DNA of 64,000 nucleotides, from assembly GCA_052035955.1 (NCBI GenBank), contig JBPOHD010000029.1, positions 1 to 64,000 of the forward strand. The letters run 5' to 3'. A model generated the notes under the pieces. It saw only the letters and a program-made list of their open reading frames with translations. It did not search any database and had not been told where the DNA came from. Below, one piece after another: positions 1 through 7,078 of the stretch; the first letter of the stretch is position 1, and each line of letters begins with the position of its first letter. The translations under genes were made by a program, and so were the position numbers. The stretch comes from JAEUNJ01 sp052035955 (GTDB taxonomy: Bacteria; Pseudomonadota; Gammaproteobacteria; Burkholderiales; Rhodocyclaceae).

Positions 1-842
1 CGGTCGACCTTGGACGGGTCCTTGCCGGAGAAGGCGCCGCCGCCGTGGGGCGCCGCGCCGCCGTAGGTGTCGACGATGATCTTGCGCCCGGTGAGGCCGC
101 AGTCGCCCTGCGGGCCGCCGACGACGAAGCGGCCGGTGGGATTGACCAGATACTTGATCTCGCCCTTGATCAGCTCCTTGGGCAGCACTGGCTTGATGAT
201 GTCCTCGATCACCGCCTCGATCGCGGCGGCCTTCATCTTCGGGCCATCGGACATCTCGGGCGAATGCTGGGTGGAAAGCACCACGGTATCGATGGCAAAG
301 GGCTTGCCATCGACATAGCGCACGGTGACCTGCGACTTGGCGTCGGGGCGCAGCCAGGGCAGGCGGCCGTCGCGGCGCAGCATCGACTGGCGCTCGACCA
401 GGCGGTGCGCGAGGTGGATCGGCAGCGGCATCAGCACCGGCGTTTCGTCGCAGGCGTAGCCGAACATCAGGCCCTGGTCGCCGGCGCCCTGGTTGAGGTA
501 GTCGTCCGAGGCGCGGTCAACGCCCTGGGCGATGTCCGGGCTCTGCTTGTCGTAGGCGACCAGCACCGCGCAGCCCTTGTAGTCGATGCCGTCGTCGGGG
601 GTGTCGTAGCCGATGCGCTTGATCGTGTCGCGCGCGATCTGGATGTAATCGACGTTGGCGGCGGTGGTGATTTCGCCGGCCAGCACCACCAGGCCGGTGT
701 TGCACAAGGTCTCGGCGGCGACGCGCGAGTACGGGTCCTGCGCCAGGATGGCGTCGAGGATTGCGTCGGAAACCTGGTCGGACACCTTGTCCGGGTGGCC
801 TTCCGAGACCGACTCGGAAGTAAAGAAGTATTCCTGTGCCAT
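1..842 (-). CDS. metK: S-adenosylmethionine synthetase, 5' part (runs off window)
   Basis: Makes S-adenosylmethionine from methionine and ATP in the cytoplasm. The minus-strand frame begins MAQEYFFTSESVSEGHPDKV, the family's characteristic N-terminus with the methionine/ATP-binding GHPDK motif. It continues through TGLVVLAGEITT and the GAGDQGLMFGYA segment (ATP-binding) to the GGGAFSGKDPSKVDR segment, where it leaves the window. About 280 of the usual 385-390 residues are present and no stop or frameshift is seen. The ATG at 842-840 is the only sensible start because the family N-terminus follows directly. The 217 bp upstream are shared with a divergent MFS gene and hold a hairpin just before the start. 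Confidence 0.97.
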   Translation of the reverse strand, partial: MAQEYFFTSESVSEGHPDKVSDQVSDAILDAILAQDPYSRVAAETLCNTGLVVLAGEITTAANVDYIQIARDTIKRIGYDTPDDGIDYKGCAVLVAYDKQSPDIAQGVDRASDDYLNQGAGDQGLMFGYACDETPVLMPLPIHLAHRLVERQSMLRRDGRLPWLRPDAKSQVTVRYVDGKPFAIDTVVLSTQHSPEMSDGPKMKAAAIEAVIEDIIKPVLPKELIKGEIKYLVNPTGRFVVGGPQGDCGLTGRKIIVDTYGGAAPHGGGAFSGKDPSKVD

Positions 843-863
843 GTCTGCTCCGTGAAAAGGAAA

Positions 864-896
864 CGCCCCACAGTCGGCGAGGCCAGCTATGGGGCG
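864..896 (-). promoter_or_regulatory. Hairpin in the metK leader
   Basis: Read in the metK direction, CGCCCCATAG pairs with CTGTGGGGCG (10 bp with one G-T pair) around a 13-nt loop. It ends about 20 nt before the metK ATG, so it lies in the 5' UTR and could affect ribosome access. There is no T-run, so it is not an obvious terminator. I could not match it to a SAM or SAH riboswitch consensus by eye. Confidence 0.4.
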
Positions 897-1015
897 AAGC
901 AGGCGACGCTTTAGCGAGATTTGTTTTCCGGTCGGCGGCCCGTGGGTTGCGCCCCGTCTCCGCCTCGCAAGTTGTCATTTAACTCGGCGGATCGGCATGC
1001 ATTCTAGGCGAAACG

Positions 1016-1043
1016 GCCGGCGGCCGTCAATCCGGCCGCCGGC
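1016..1043. repeat. Perfect 11-bp inverted repeat between divergent genes
   Basis: GCCGGCGGCCG and its exact complement flank a 6-nt loop (TCAATC). A second small dyad (CGGCGC/GCGCCG, 1041-1060) follows and touches the ATG of the MFS gene. Both neighbours are transcribed away from here, so neither dyad can terminate them. An operator or structured leader is possible; function unknown. Confidence 0.5.
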
Positions 1044-1059
1044 GCGCTAAAGTGCGCCG

Positions 1060-2295
1060 ATGGTCTGGCTGCTCGAATTCTGCGCCGCGCGCGCCGCCTT
1101 CGCGACGATGTTCACCGCCTGGTCGGCGGTGCTGCCGCTGTTGCGCAACGACTGGCAACTGTCGGCCTGGCAGGCCGGGATGGTACAGTCGGGCTACCAT
1201 GTCGGCTTCCTCGTGTCGCTGTTCGCGGTTGGTTTCCTCTCCGACCGGTACGGCGCGCGCCGCATCTACCTCGTCAGCGGAATAGCGGCCGTGGCCAGCG
1301 GCCTGCTGTTCGCCTTGGTCGCCGACGGCTTCGCCTCCGCGCTGGTGCTGTACGCCCTCACCGGCCTGTGCTCCGGCGGGTCCTATACGCCGGGACTCGC
1401 CATCGTCGCCCAGCGCATGCGCGAGCGCCAGGGCCTGGCTCTCGGCTACTACCTCGCCGCCGCGTCGCTCGGGTATGCGATCGGCCTGCTGATCGCCAGC
1501 GCCGTGCTGCCGCTCGGTGGCTGGCGCGCCGGCTTCGTCGTCACCGCCTGCTTTCCGGCGCTGGGGATGTTGCTCGGCTGGCATGCGTTGCGCGACGTGC
1601 CCAACGTCGTCCATTCGCTGCCCGACGGCCACGGCACGCGCAGCCGCCTCGGCGAAGTGGTCAGGAACAAGCCGGCGATGCTGTCGATCTGGGGCTACAC
1701 CTTCCATGCCTGGGAGCTGCTCGGCCTGTGGGCCTGGCTGCCGGCCTTCCTCGCCGCCGCGTCGCTGGCCGGCGGGACGGGCGGGACGCAGGCGGTCAGC
1801 CTCGGCGCCACGCTGACCGCGCTCACCTACCTCGCGGCGATGGTCGGCAGCGTGCTCGGCGGATCGCTGTCGGACCGCCACGGCCGCACCGCGATCACGC
1901 TGGCGATGGCGCTGTCCAGCCTCGCCTGTTCGTTCAGCTTCGGCTGGATGATCGGCGCGCCGATGTTTCTGCTGGTGGCGGTCGCGGTGTTCTACAACGT
2001 CACCGGGGTCGGCGACTCCTCGATCCACTCGACGACGCTGACCGAGCTGACCGATCCACGCTACCTCGGCGCCGCCTACTCGCTGCGCTCCCTGCTCGGC
2101 TTCGGCGCTGGCGCGGTCTCACCCTGGGTCTTCGGGCTGGTGCTTGACTGGGGGCGTGCCGGCAGCCTGCCGGACCACGTCGTCTGGGGCCTCGCCTGGT
2201 CGACGCTGGGCGTCGGCGGACTGCTCGGCCCGCTGGCGGTCTGGCGCCTGCGGCGGATGCCCGACGCGGCGAAGCTGGCGAACGGAAAGCGCTAG
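1060..2295 (+). CDS. Major facilitator superfamily transporter
   Basis: A 411-residue hydrophobic protein with the 12-helix MFS pattern, including the loop 2-3 motif as GFLSDRYGARR (about residues 65-75) and the equivalent loop in the second half as GGSLSDRHGR. It is an inner-membrane secondary transporter, but the substrate cannot be read from the sequence; the closest feel is the cyanate/nitrate-type or sugar-phosphate-type MFS groups. An in-frame TAA 9 bp upstream means translation cannot start earlier than the ATG at 1060. No clear Shine-Dalgarno is seen; a small hairpin abuts the start. It stands alone, divergent from metK and overlapping the end of lpxA by 4 bp. Confidence 0.85.
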   Translation: MVWLLEFCAARAAFATMFTAWSAVLPLLRNDWQLSAWQAGMVQSGYHVGFLVSLFAVGFLSDRYGARRIYLVSGIAAVASGLLFALVADGFASALVLYALTGLCSGGSYTPGLAIVAQRMRERQGLALGYYLAAASLGYAIGLLIASAVLPLGGWRAGFVVTACFPALGMLLGWHALRDVPNVVHSLPDGHGTRSRLGEVVRNKPAMLSIWGYTFHAWELLGLWAWLPAFLAAASLAGGTGGTQAVSLGATLTALTYLAAMVGSVLGGSLSDRHGRTAITLAMALSSLACSFSFGWMIGAPMFLLVAVAVFYNVTGVGDSSIHSTTLTELTDPRYLGAAYSLRSLLGFGAGAVSPWVFGLVLDWGRAGSLPDHVVWGLAWSTLGVGGLLGPLAVWRLRRMPDAAKLANGKR

Positions 2296-3065
2296 CGCGT
2301 CGGGTGGGCGAAGCCGCGCTTCGAGCCGGCGATGAACCCGGCGACCTCGCCGACCGCCGCGCTGCCCATGGCCTGCATCGCCGCCAGCGCCTGGTCCAGC
2401 GGCACGCGCGCGTAGAGCATCCGGTAGGCTTCCTTCAGTGCGGCGATCTCCTCGCGCGGGAAGCCGTTGCGCTTCAGGCCGACCAGGTTCAACCCGCGCG
2501 CGCGGCCCGGGTTGCCGTCGGTGATGCAGAAGGGCAGCGCGTCCTGCACCACCTTCGCCGACAGCCCGACCATCGCGTTGCGGCCGATGCGGCAGAACTG
2601 GTGCACGGTGACCGCCGCGGAGATGAAGGCCTTGTCGAATACCACCACCTCGCCGGCGATCCCGGCCGTGTTGGCCATCACCACGTGGTTGCCGACGACG
2701 CAGTCGTGGGCGACGTGGGCGTAGGCCATCAGGACGCAGCCGTTGCCGATGCGCGTCGCCGCATCGGGGCGCGAGCCGCGGTGGATGGTGACGCCCTCGC
2801 GGAACGTGTTGTCGTCGCCGATCTCGGTGAAGGAGAGCGTGTCCGGCTTGAACTTGACGTCCTGCGGGTCGCCGCCGATCACCGCGTGTTCCGCGATGCG
2901 GTTGCGCGCGCCGAGCCGCGCGTGGCGCTTGACCACCGCGTGGGCAGCGACCTGGCAGCCGTCGCCGAGCACGACGTCCTCCTCGATCACGGCATAGGGT
3001 CCGATGCGCACGCCGGCGCCGAGGCGCGCATCGGCGGCGACCGCCGCGCTGGGATGGATGTTCAC
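2292..3065 (-). CDS. lpxA: Acyl-ACP--UDP-sugar O/N-acyltransferase LpxA
   Basis: First enzyme of lipid A synthesis, moving a 3-hydroxyacyl chain from ACP to the 3-position of the UDP-sugar. The 257 residues show left-handed beta-helix hexapeptide repeats, the catalytic histidine in VAHDCVVGN (His120, equivalent to E. coli His125), the VTVHQFCRIG segment and the C-terminal GLKRNGF helix start. Length is close to the usual 255-265. It is the third gene of a gnnA-gnnB-lpxA run, 19 bp after gnnB, not in the usual lpxD-fabZ-lpxA-lpxB cluster. In organisms with this linkage (Acidithiobacillus, Leptospira), LpxA acylates UDP-GlcNAc3N and forms an amide. Whether this copy has that specificity is inferred from context only. 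Confidence 0.92.
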   Translation of the reverse strand: MNIHPSAAVAADARLGAGVRIGPYAVIEEDVVLGDGCQVAAHAVVKRHARLGARNRIAEHAVIGGDPQDVKFKPDTLSFTEIGDDNTFREGVTIHRGSRPDAATRIGNGCVLMAYAHVAHDCVVGNHVVMANTAGIAGEVVVFDKAFISAAVTVHQFCRIGRNAMVGLSAKVVQDALPFCITDGNPGRARGLNLVGLKRNGFPREEIAALKEAYRMLYARVPLDQALAAMQAMGSAAVGEVAGFIAGSKRGFAHPTR

Positions 3066-3084
3066 GGGCGCTTCCCGGCGTCGC

Positions 3085-4179
3085 TCAGGTCAGCGCCTGG
3101 CGCACCGCGCCGACGATGCGCTTGATCTGCTCGTCGCGCAGCATCGGCGAGATCGGCAGCGACAGGCAGCGCCCGGCCGTACGCTCGGCCACCGGCAGGC
3201 GCACCTGGCCGTGGGTCGCGGCGAACATCTCCTGCCGGTGCAGCGGCACCGGGTAGTACACCGCGCAGGCGATGCCGTTGTCGGTCAGCACGCGCTGGAT
3301 CGCGTCGCGGCGGTCGGAGAGGATCGTGTACTGGTGATACACGTGGCGTCCGTGGCCGTCGGCGAAGGGCGTTTCGACCAGCCCGTCGAGCTGCTTGCCG
3401 TAAGAGTCGGCGATGGCGATGCGGCGCGCGTTGAAGGCGTCGAGGCGCTTCAGCTTGATGCGCAGGATCACGGCCTGGATCTCGTCGAGCCGCGAGTTGT
3501 AGCCGAGGACATGGTGGTGGTAGCGCTGGCGCGAGCCGTGGCTGGCCAGCACCCGCAGTTCCCCGGCGAGCGCGTCGTCGTCGGTGACGATCAGGCCGCC
3601 GTCGCCGAAGGCGGAGAGGTTCTTCGAGGGATAGAACGAGGTGCAGCCGATGTCGCCGTAGGCCCCGGACTTGCGTCCGGCGTAATCGGCGCCGAACGAC
3701 TGCGCCGCGTCCTCGATCAGACGGAGCCCGTGCTTTTCGCACAACGCCTTCAGCGGCGCGAGATGCACCGGCTGGCCGAAGAGATGCACCGGCACCAACG
3801 CCTTCGTCCGCGGCGTGACCGCCGCGGCGACCTGGTCGAGGTCGAGGTTGAAGGTCTTCGGGTCGATGTCGACGAACACCGGCGCGGCGCCGCACATCAC
3901 GATGGTCGAGGCCGTGGCGACGAAGGTGAAGGGCGTGGTGATCACTTCGTCGCCGGGCCCGACGCCGGCCGCGCGCAGCGCGATCAGCAGCGCGTCGGTG
4001 CCCGAGGCGCAGGAGATCGCGTGCCTGACGCCGGCGTAGGCGGCGGCTTCGGCCTCGAAGGCCTTGACGTTGGGACCGCCGATGTACTGGCAGGCGGCCA
4101 GCGCCTCGGCCACGGCGGGTTCGATTTCGTCCTTCAGCAGCGCGTATTCGGCCTTGAGGTCCAGCATCGGAATATTCAT
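3085..4179 (-). CDS. gnnB: DegT/DnrJ/EryC1 PLP aminotransferase, probable GnnB
   Basis: A 364-residue sugar aminotransferase of fold type I. The PLP-binding lysine lies in SFYPSKNLSAFGDGG (Lys186), preceded by the EDAAQSFGA motif that holds the cofactor; the N-terminus MNIPMLDLKAEY is typical of the family. GnnB transfers an amino group from glutamate to the 3-keto sugar made by GnnA, giving UDP-GlcNAc3N. The assignment to GnnB rather than another DegT aminotransferase rests on its place between gnnA and lpxA. Its ATG overlaps the gnnA stop (ATGA, 4179-4176), so the two are probably translationally coupled. Confidence 0.85.
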   Translation of the reverse strand: MNIPMLDLKAEYALLKDEIEPAVAEALAACQYIGGPNVKAFEAEAAAYAGVRHAISCASGTDALLIALRAAGVGPGDEVITTPFTFVATASTIVMCGAAPVFVDIDPKTFNLDLDQVAAAVTPRTKALVPVHLFGQPVHLAPLKALCEKHGLRLIEDAAQSFGADYAGRKSGAYGDIGCTSFYPSKNLSAFGDGGLIVTDDDALAGELRVLASHGSRQRYHHHVLGYNSRLDEIQAVILRIKLKRLDAFNARRIAIADSYGKQLDGLVETPFADGHGRHVYHQYTILSDRRDAIQRVLTDNGIACAVYYPVPLHRQEMFAATHGQVRLPVAERTAGRCLSLPISPMLRDEQIKRIVGAVRQALT

Positions 4180-5123
4180 CGGGCTTGCCTTCTCATCAGT
4201 CGTTCGATGTCCAGGGCCACCGCCAGCGCCTCGCGGCCGTCGCGCCCGCTGCACGCGCCCGGGGTCGCCTCGCCGCGCACCGCGGCGACGAAGGCCTGGA
4301 TCTCGCTCAGCAGCGCGTCGCCCGGCGGCTCGACGCGGGTTTCGCTGTCGATCGGCAGCTCGCCTTCGATCAGCGCGTCGCGCTTCTTCGCCAGCCCGAT
4401 CTTGCGCTCGCCGAAGTCGATCGACAGGTATTCGTGGTGCTGGAAGATCCGCATCCGCCGCAGGGATGCCGTCGAGGCGCGGCTGGCGGTGATGTTGGCG
4501 ACGCAGCCATTGGCGAACTCGATGCGCGCGTTGGCGATGTCGATGCCCTCGGTCAGCACCGCGACGCCCGAGGCGCGCAGGTCGGCGACGGGGCTGCCGA
4601 CCAGCGGCAGGATCAGGTCGAGGTCGTGGATCATCAGGTCCAGCACCACCGAGACGTCGGTGCCGCGCGGCTTGAACGGCGCCATGCGGTGGGCCTCGAT
4701 GAACAGCGGCGTGGCGATCTTGCCGCGCACCGCGAGCCAGGCCGGGTTGTAGCGTTCGAGGTGGCCGACATGGAGCACGCGACCCGCTTCGTCGGCCCGT
4801 GCGATCAGTTCGTCGGCCTCGGCGACGGTGACCGTGACGGGCTTTTCCACCAGCACGTGCAGGCCGGCGGCGAGGCAGTCGCGGGCGATGCGGAAATGGC
4901 TCTCGGTGGTGCTCGCCACCGACACCAGGTCGACCTGGCCGGCCAGCCCGGCGTGGTCGGCGAAGGCGGCCGTGCCGAGCTCCTTCGCCACGGCGCCGGC
5001 CCGCGCGGGATCGGGATCGACGACGCCGACCAGTTCGACGCCGGGCAGGGCGGCATATTTCTGCGCGTGGAAGCGGCCGAGGTAGCCGACGCCGATGACG
5101 GCGGCACGGAGCGGTTTGGACAT
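4176..5123 (-). CDS. gnnA: Gfo/Idh/MocA-family oxidoreductase, probable GnnA (UDP-GlcNAc 3-dehydrogenase)
   Basis: A 315-residue NAD-dependent sugar dehydrogenase. The Rossmann motif GVGYLGRFHAQKY is at residues 11-23, the family catalytic EKP is in HVLVEKPVTV, and the DLMIHDLDLIL segment carries the second catalytic His/Asp pair. GnnA oxidises the 3-OH of UDP-GlcNAc to the ketone used by GnnB. The open frame extends far upstream, but translation should start at ATG 5123-5121, where the Rossmann N-terminus begins. It heads the gnnA-gnnB-lpxA operon. Only 39 bp separate it from the divergent lpxL-type gene, so both promoters are squeezed there or lie within coding sequence. Confidence 0.85.
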   Translation of the reverse strand: MSKPLRAAVIGVGYLGRFHAQKYAALPGVELVGVVDPDPARAGAVAKELGTAAFADHAGLAGQVDLVSVASTTESHFRIARDCLAAGLHVLVEKPVTVTVAEADELIARADEAGRVLHVGHLERYNPAWLAVRGKIATPLFIEAHRMAPFKPRGTDVSVVLDLMIHDLDLILPLVGSPVADLRASGVAVLTEGIDIANARIEFANGCVANITASRASTASLRRMRIFQHHEYLSIDFGERKIGLAKKRDALIEGELPIDSETRVEPPGDALLSEIQAFVAAVRGEATPGACSGRDGREALAVALDIERLMRRQAR

Positions 5124-5162
5124 GGGCGATAATTCTACTTTCTCCGCCTGCCGCCGACCATC

Positions 5163-5996
5163 GTGCTGCCCGCCCTGTTCCGCCTGCTCGCCAACCTGCC
5201 CCTGCCGCTGCTGCACAACCTCGGCGCCGCGGCAGGCTGGCTGGCCTGGCTGGCGTCGCCGACCTACCGCCGCAATTTCGCCGTGCACATCGGCCAGGCC
5301 GGGCTTGGCGCGGCGCGCACCGCGGCGATCGCCGAGGCCGGCAAGGCGCTGCTGGAACTGCCCAAGATCTGGCTGCGGCCGCAGGACGAGGTCGTCGCGC
5401 GGGTCGCGCGTGTCAGCGGCTGGGAACGGGTCGAGGAGGCCTGGGCCGCCGGGCGCGGCATCCTGTTCCTGACGCCGCACCTGGGCTGCTTCGAGATCAC
5501 CGCGCAGTACTACGCGGCGCGCCGGCCGATCACCGTGCTCTACCGCCGGCCGAAGCAGGACTGGCTGGCGCCGCTGATCGAGGAAGGGCGCGGCGCCAAG
5601 CTCAAGCTTGCGCCGGCCGACCTGTCCGGCGTGCGCCGCCTGCTCAAGGCGCTGAAGAACGGCGAGGCGGTCGGCATGCTGCCCGACCAGGTGCCGGGCG
5701 AGGGCGAGGGCGCCTGGGTGCCGTTCTTCGGCCGGCCGGCCTACACCATGACGCTTGCGGCGCGACTTGCCGGGACCGGCGCGACGGTGCTGCTGGCCTA
5801 TGCCGAACGCCTGCACTACGGGGCCGGCTACCACCTGCGGCTGTTCCCGCTCGCGGCCCCGCTCGCGGGCGATGCCGCGCAGCGGGCGGCGCAGATCAAC
5901 GGCGAGATCGAGGCGCTGGTCCGGCGCTGCCCCGAGCAGTACCTCTGGGGCTACAACCGCTACAAGGTGCCCGCCGGGGCCGAGCCGCCGCCGTGA
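5163..5996 (+). CDS. LpxL/HtrB-type lipid A late acyltransferase (first copy)
   Basis: Inner-membrane acyltransferase of 277 residues with an N-terminal hydrophobic anchor, the HX4E-type active site in TPHLGCFEIT (His then Glu), and family blocks VLYRRPKQDW, GMLPDQVPGEGEGAWVPFFG and EQYLWGYNRYK. Members add secondary acyl chains to lipid A. The start is a GTG at 5163, the first codon giving the N-terminal membrane anchor. Its stop overlaps the GTG of a second paralogue (GTGA), so the pair is one operon. It stands divergent from gnnA-gnnB-lpxA, giving a lipid A locus. Which chain each enzyme adds cannot be told. Confidence 0.9.
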   Translation: MLPALFRLLANLPLPLLHNLGAAAGWLAWLASPTYRRNFAVHIGQAGLGAARTAAIAEAGKALLELPKIWLRPQDEVVARVARVSGWERVEEAWAAGRGILFLTPHLGCFEITAQYYAARRPITVLYRRPKQDWLAPLIEEGRGAKLKLAPADLSGVRRLLKALKNGEAVGMLPDQVPGEGEGAWVPFFGRPAYTMTLAARLAGTGATVLLAYAERLHYGAGYHLRLFPLAAPLAGDAAQRAAQINGEIEALVRRCPEQYLWGYNRYKVPAGAEPPP

Positions 5997-6853
5997 CCCG
6001 GCTCCTGCTGGCCGTGATGTGGCTGGTGCACTGGCTGCCGCTGCCGGCGCTGGCGCTCGTCGGACGCGGCCTCGGACTGCTGCTCTACGCGCTGGTCGGC
6101 GAGCGCCGGCGCGTGACGCTGACCAACCTCGGGCTGTGCTTCCCGCAACTGGCCGCCGCGCAAAGGTCGGCGCTGGCAAGACGCCACTTCATGGCCTTCG
6201 GCCGCAGCATCGTCGAGCTCGGGCTGTGGTGGTGGGCGTCGCCGGCGCGCATCCGCCGCCTGGTGCGCCTCGAAGGCGGCGAACGGCTGGCGCAATTCCG
6301 CGACAAGCCGGTGATCCTGCTGGTGCCCCATTTCGTCGGCATCGACGCCGGCTGGATCCGGATGGCGCTCGACCACGGCCTGGTCGCGATCTACACGCGG
6401 CAGAAGAACCGCCGCTTCGAGGCGGCGATGAACGGCGGCCGGCTGCGCTTCGGCAACTGCGAACTGGCCTCGCGCCAGGAAGGCACGCGCAAGGCGCTGA
6501 AGGCGATGAAGGCCGGGCGCTTCTTCCACTACTCGCCCGACATGGACTACGGCCCCAAGGAGTCGGTCTTCGTGCCCTTCTTCGGCGTGCCGACCGCCAC
6601 CATCACCGGCCTGTCGCGGCTGGCGCGCATCACCGGCGCGACGGTGATCCCGGTCGTCACGCGGATGGAAGGCAGCGGCTATGTCGCGCGCGTCGGCGAG
6701 CCCTGGGCCGATTACCCGGGAGCCGACGAGGAAGCCGACGCGCGCCGGCTCAACGCCTTCATCGAGTCCCGGGTCGAGCTCGCGCCGGAGCAGTACTACT
6801 GGCTGCACAAGCGCTTCAAGACGCGGCCGCCCGGACAGCCCCGGGTGTATTGA
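5993..6853 (+). CDS. LpxL/HtrB-type lipid A late acyltransferase (second copy)
   Basis: A 286-residue paralogue of the preceding gene with an N-terminal membrane segment, the HX4D active site in VPHFVGIDAG, and the conserved YTRQKNRRFE, DMDYGPKESVFVPFFG and EQYYWLHKRFKTRP blocks. The motifs are closer to the classical LpxL/LpxM consensus than those of the first copy. It starts at GTG 5993 with a 4-bp overlap (GTGA), indicating coupled translation. Two late acyltransferases in tandem fit a hexa-acylated lipid A, but acyl donors and order are unknown. Confidence 0.92.
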   Translation: MTRLLLAVMWLVHWLPLPALALVGRGLGLLLYALVGERRRVTLTNLGLCFPQLAAAQRSALARRHFMAFGRSIVELGLWWWASPARIRRLVRLEGGERLAQFRDKPVILLVPHFVGIDAGWIRMALDHGLVAIYTRQKNRRFEAAMNGGRLRFGNCELASRQEGTRKALKAMKAGRFFHYSPDMDYGPKESVFVPFFGVPTATITGLSRLARITGATVIPVVTRMEGSGYVARVGEPWADYPGADEEADARRLNAFIESRVELAPEQYYWLHKRFKTRPPGQPRVY

Positions 6854-6910
6854 ACGCGGCCGCGCGCCCCGGCGCCGGCAACCATTCGCGGGTCGGGGAT
6901 GTGCCATTTT

Positions 6911-6926
6911 TGGCACGTTTCGTGCC
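6911..6926 (+). promoter_or_regulatory. Candidate sigma-54 promoter for the GMC oxidoreductase
   Basis: TGGCACGTTTCGTGCC matches the -24 element (TGGCACG) exactly. It has GC at the right distance, GG-N10-GC, with GTGC where TTGC is usual. Transcription would begin near 6937, leaving a leader of about 140 nt. The same bases also form overlapping GTGCC/GGCAC dyads (6901-6926), so a repressor operator is the alternative reading. No activator gene lies beside it. Confidence 0.5.
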
Positions 6927-7078
6927 GTTTCTGTTTCACAAACCGTCGATCGACACGATTTTTCTTGCCATCCCGGACGGCGACTGGCGATAGTCCGGGC
7001 CAGCGTTTTTGAAACGCAGCGTTCCAGAAAATGGCCCGCCATGACCGGCGGCAAAACGACGACAGGGGGAGATGGCGG

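Noticed and set aside
843..990. SAM or SAH riboswitch in the metK leader
   Set aside because: A hairpin is present, but I could not line up the conserved cores of the SAM-I, SAM-II or SAH classes, so I describe only a structured leader.
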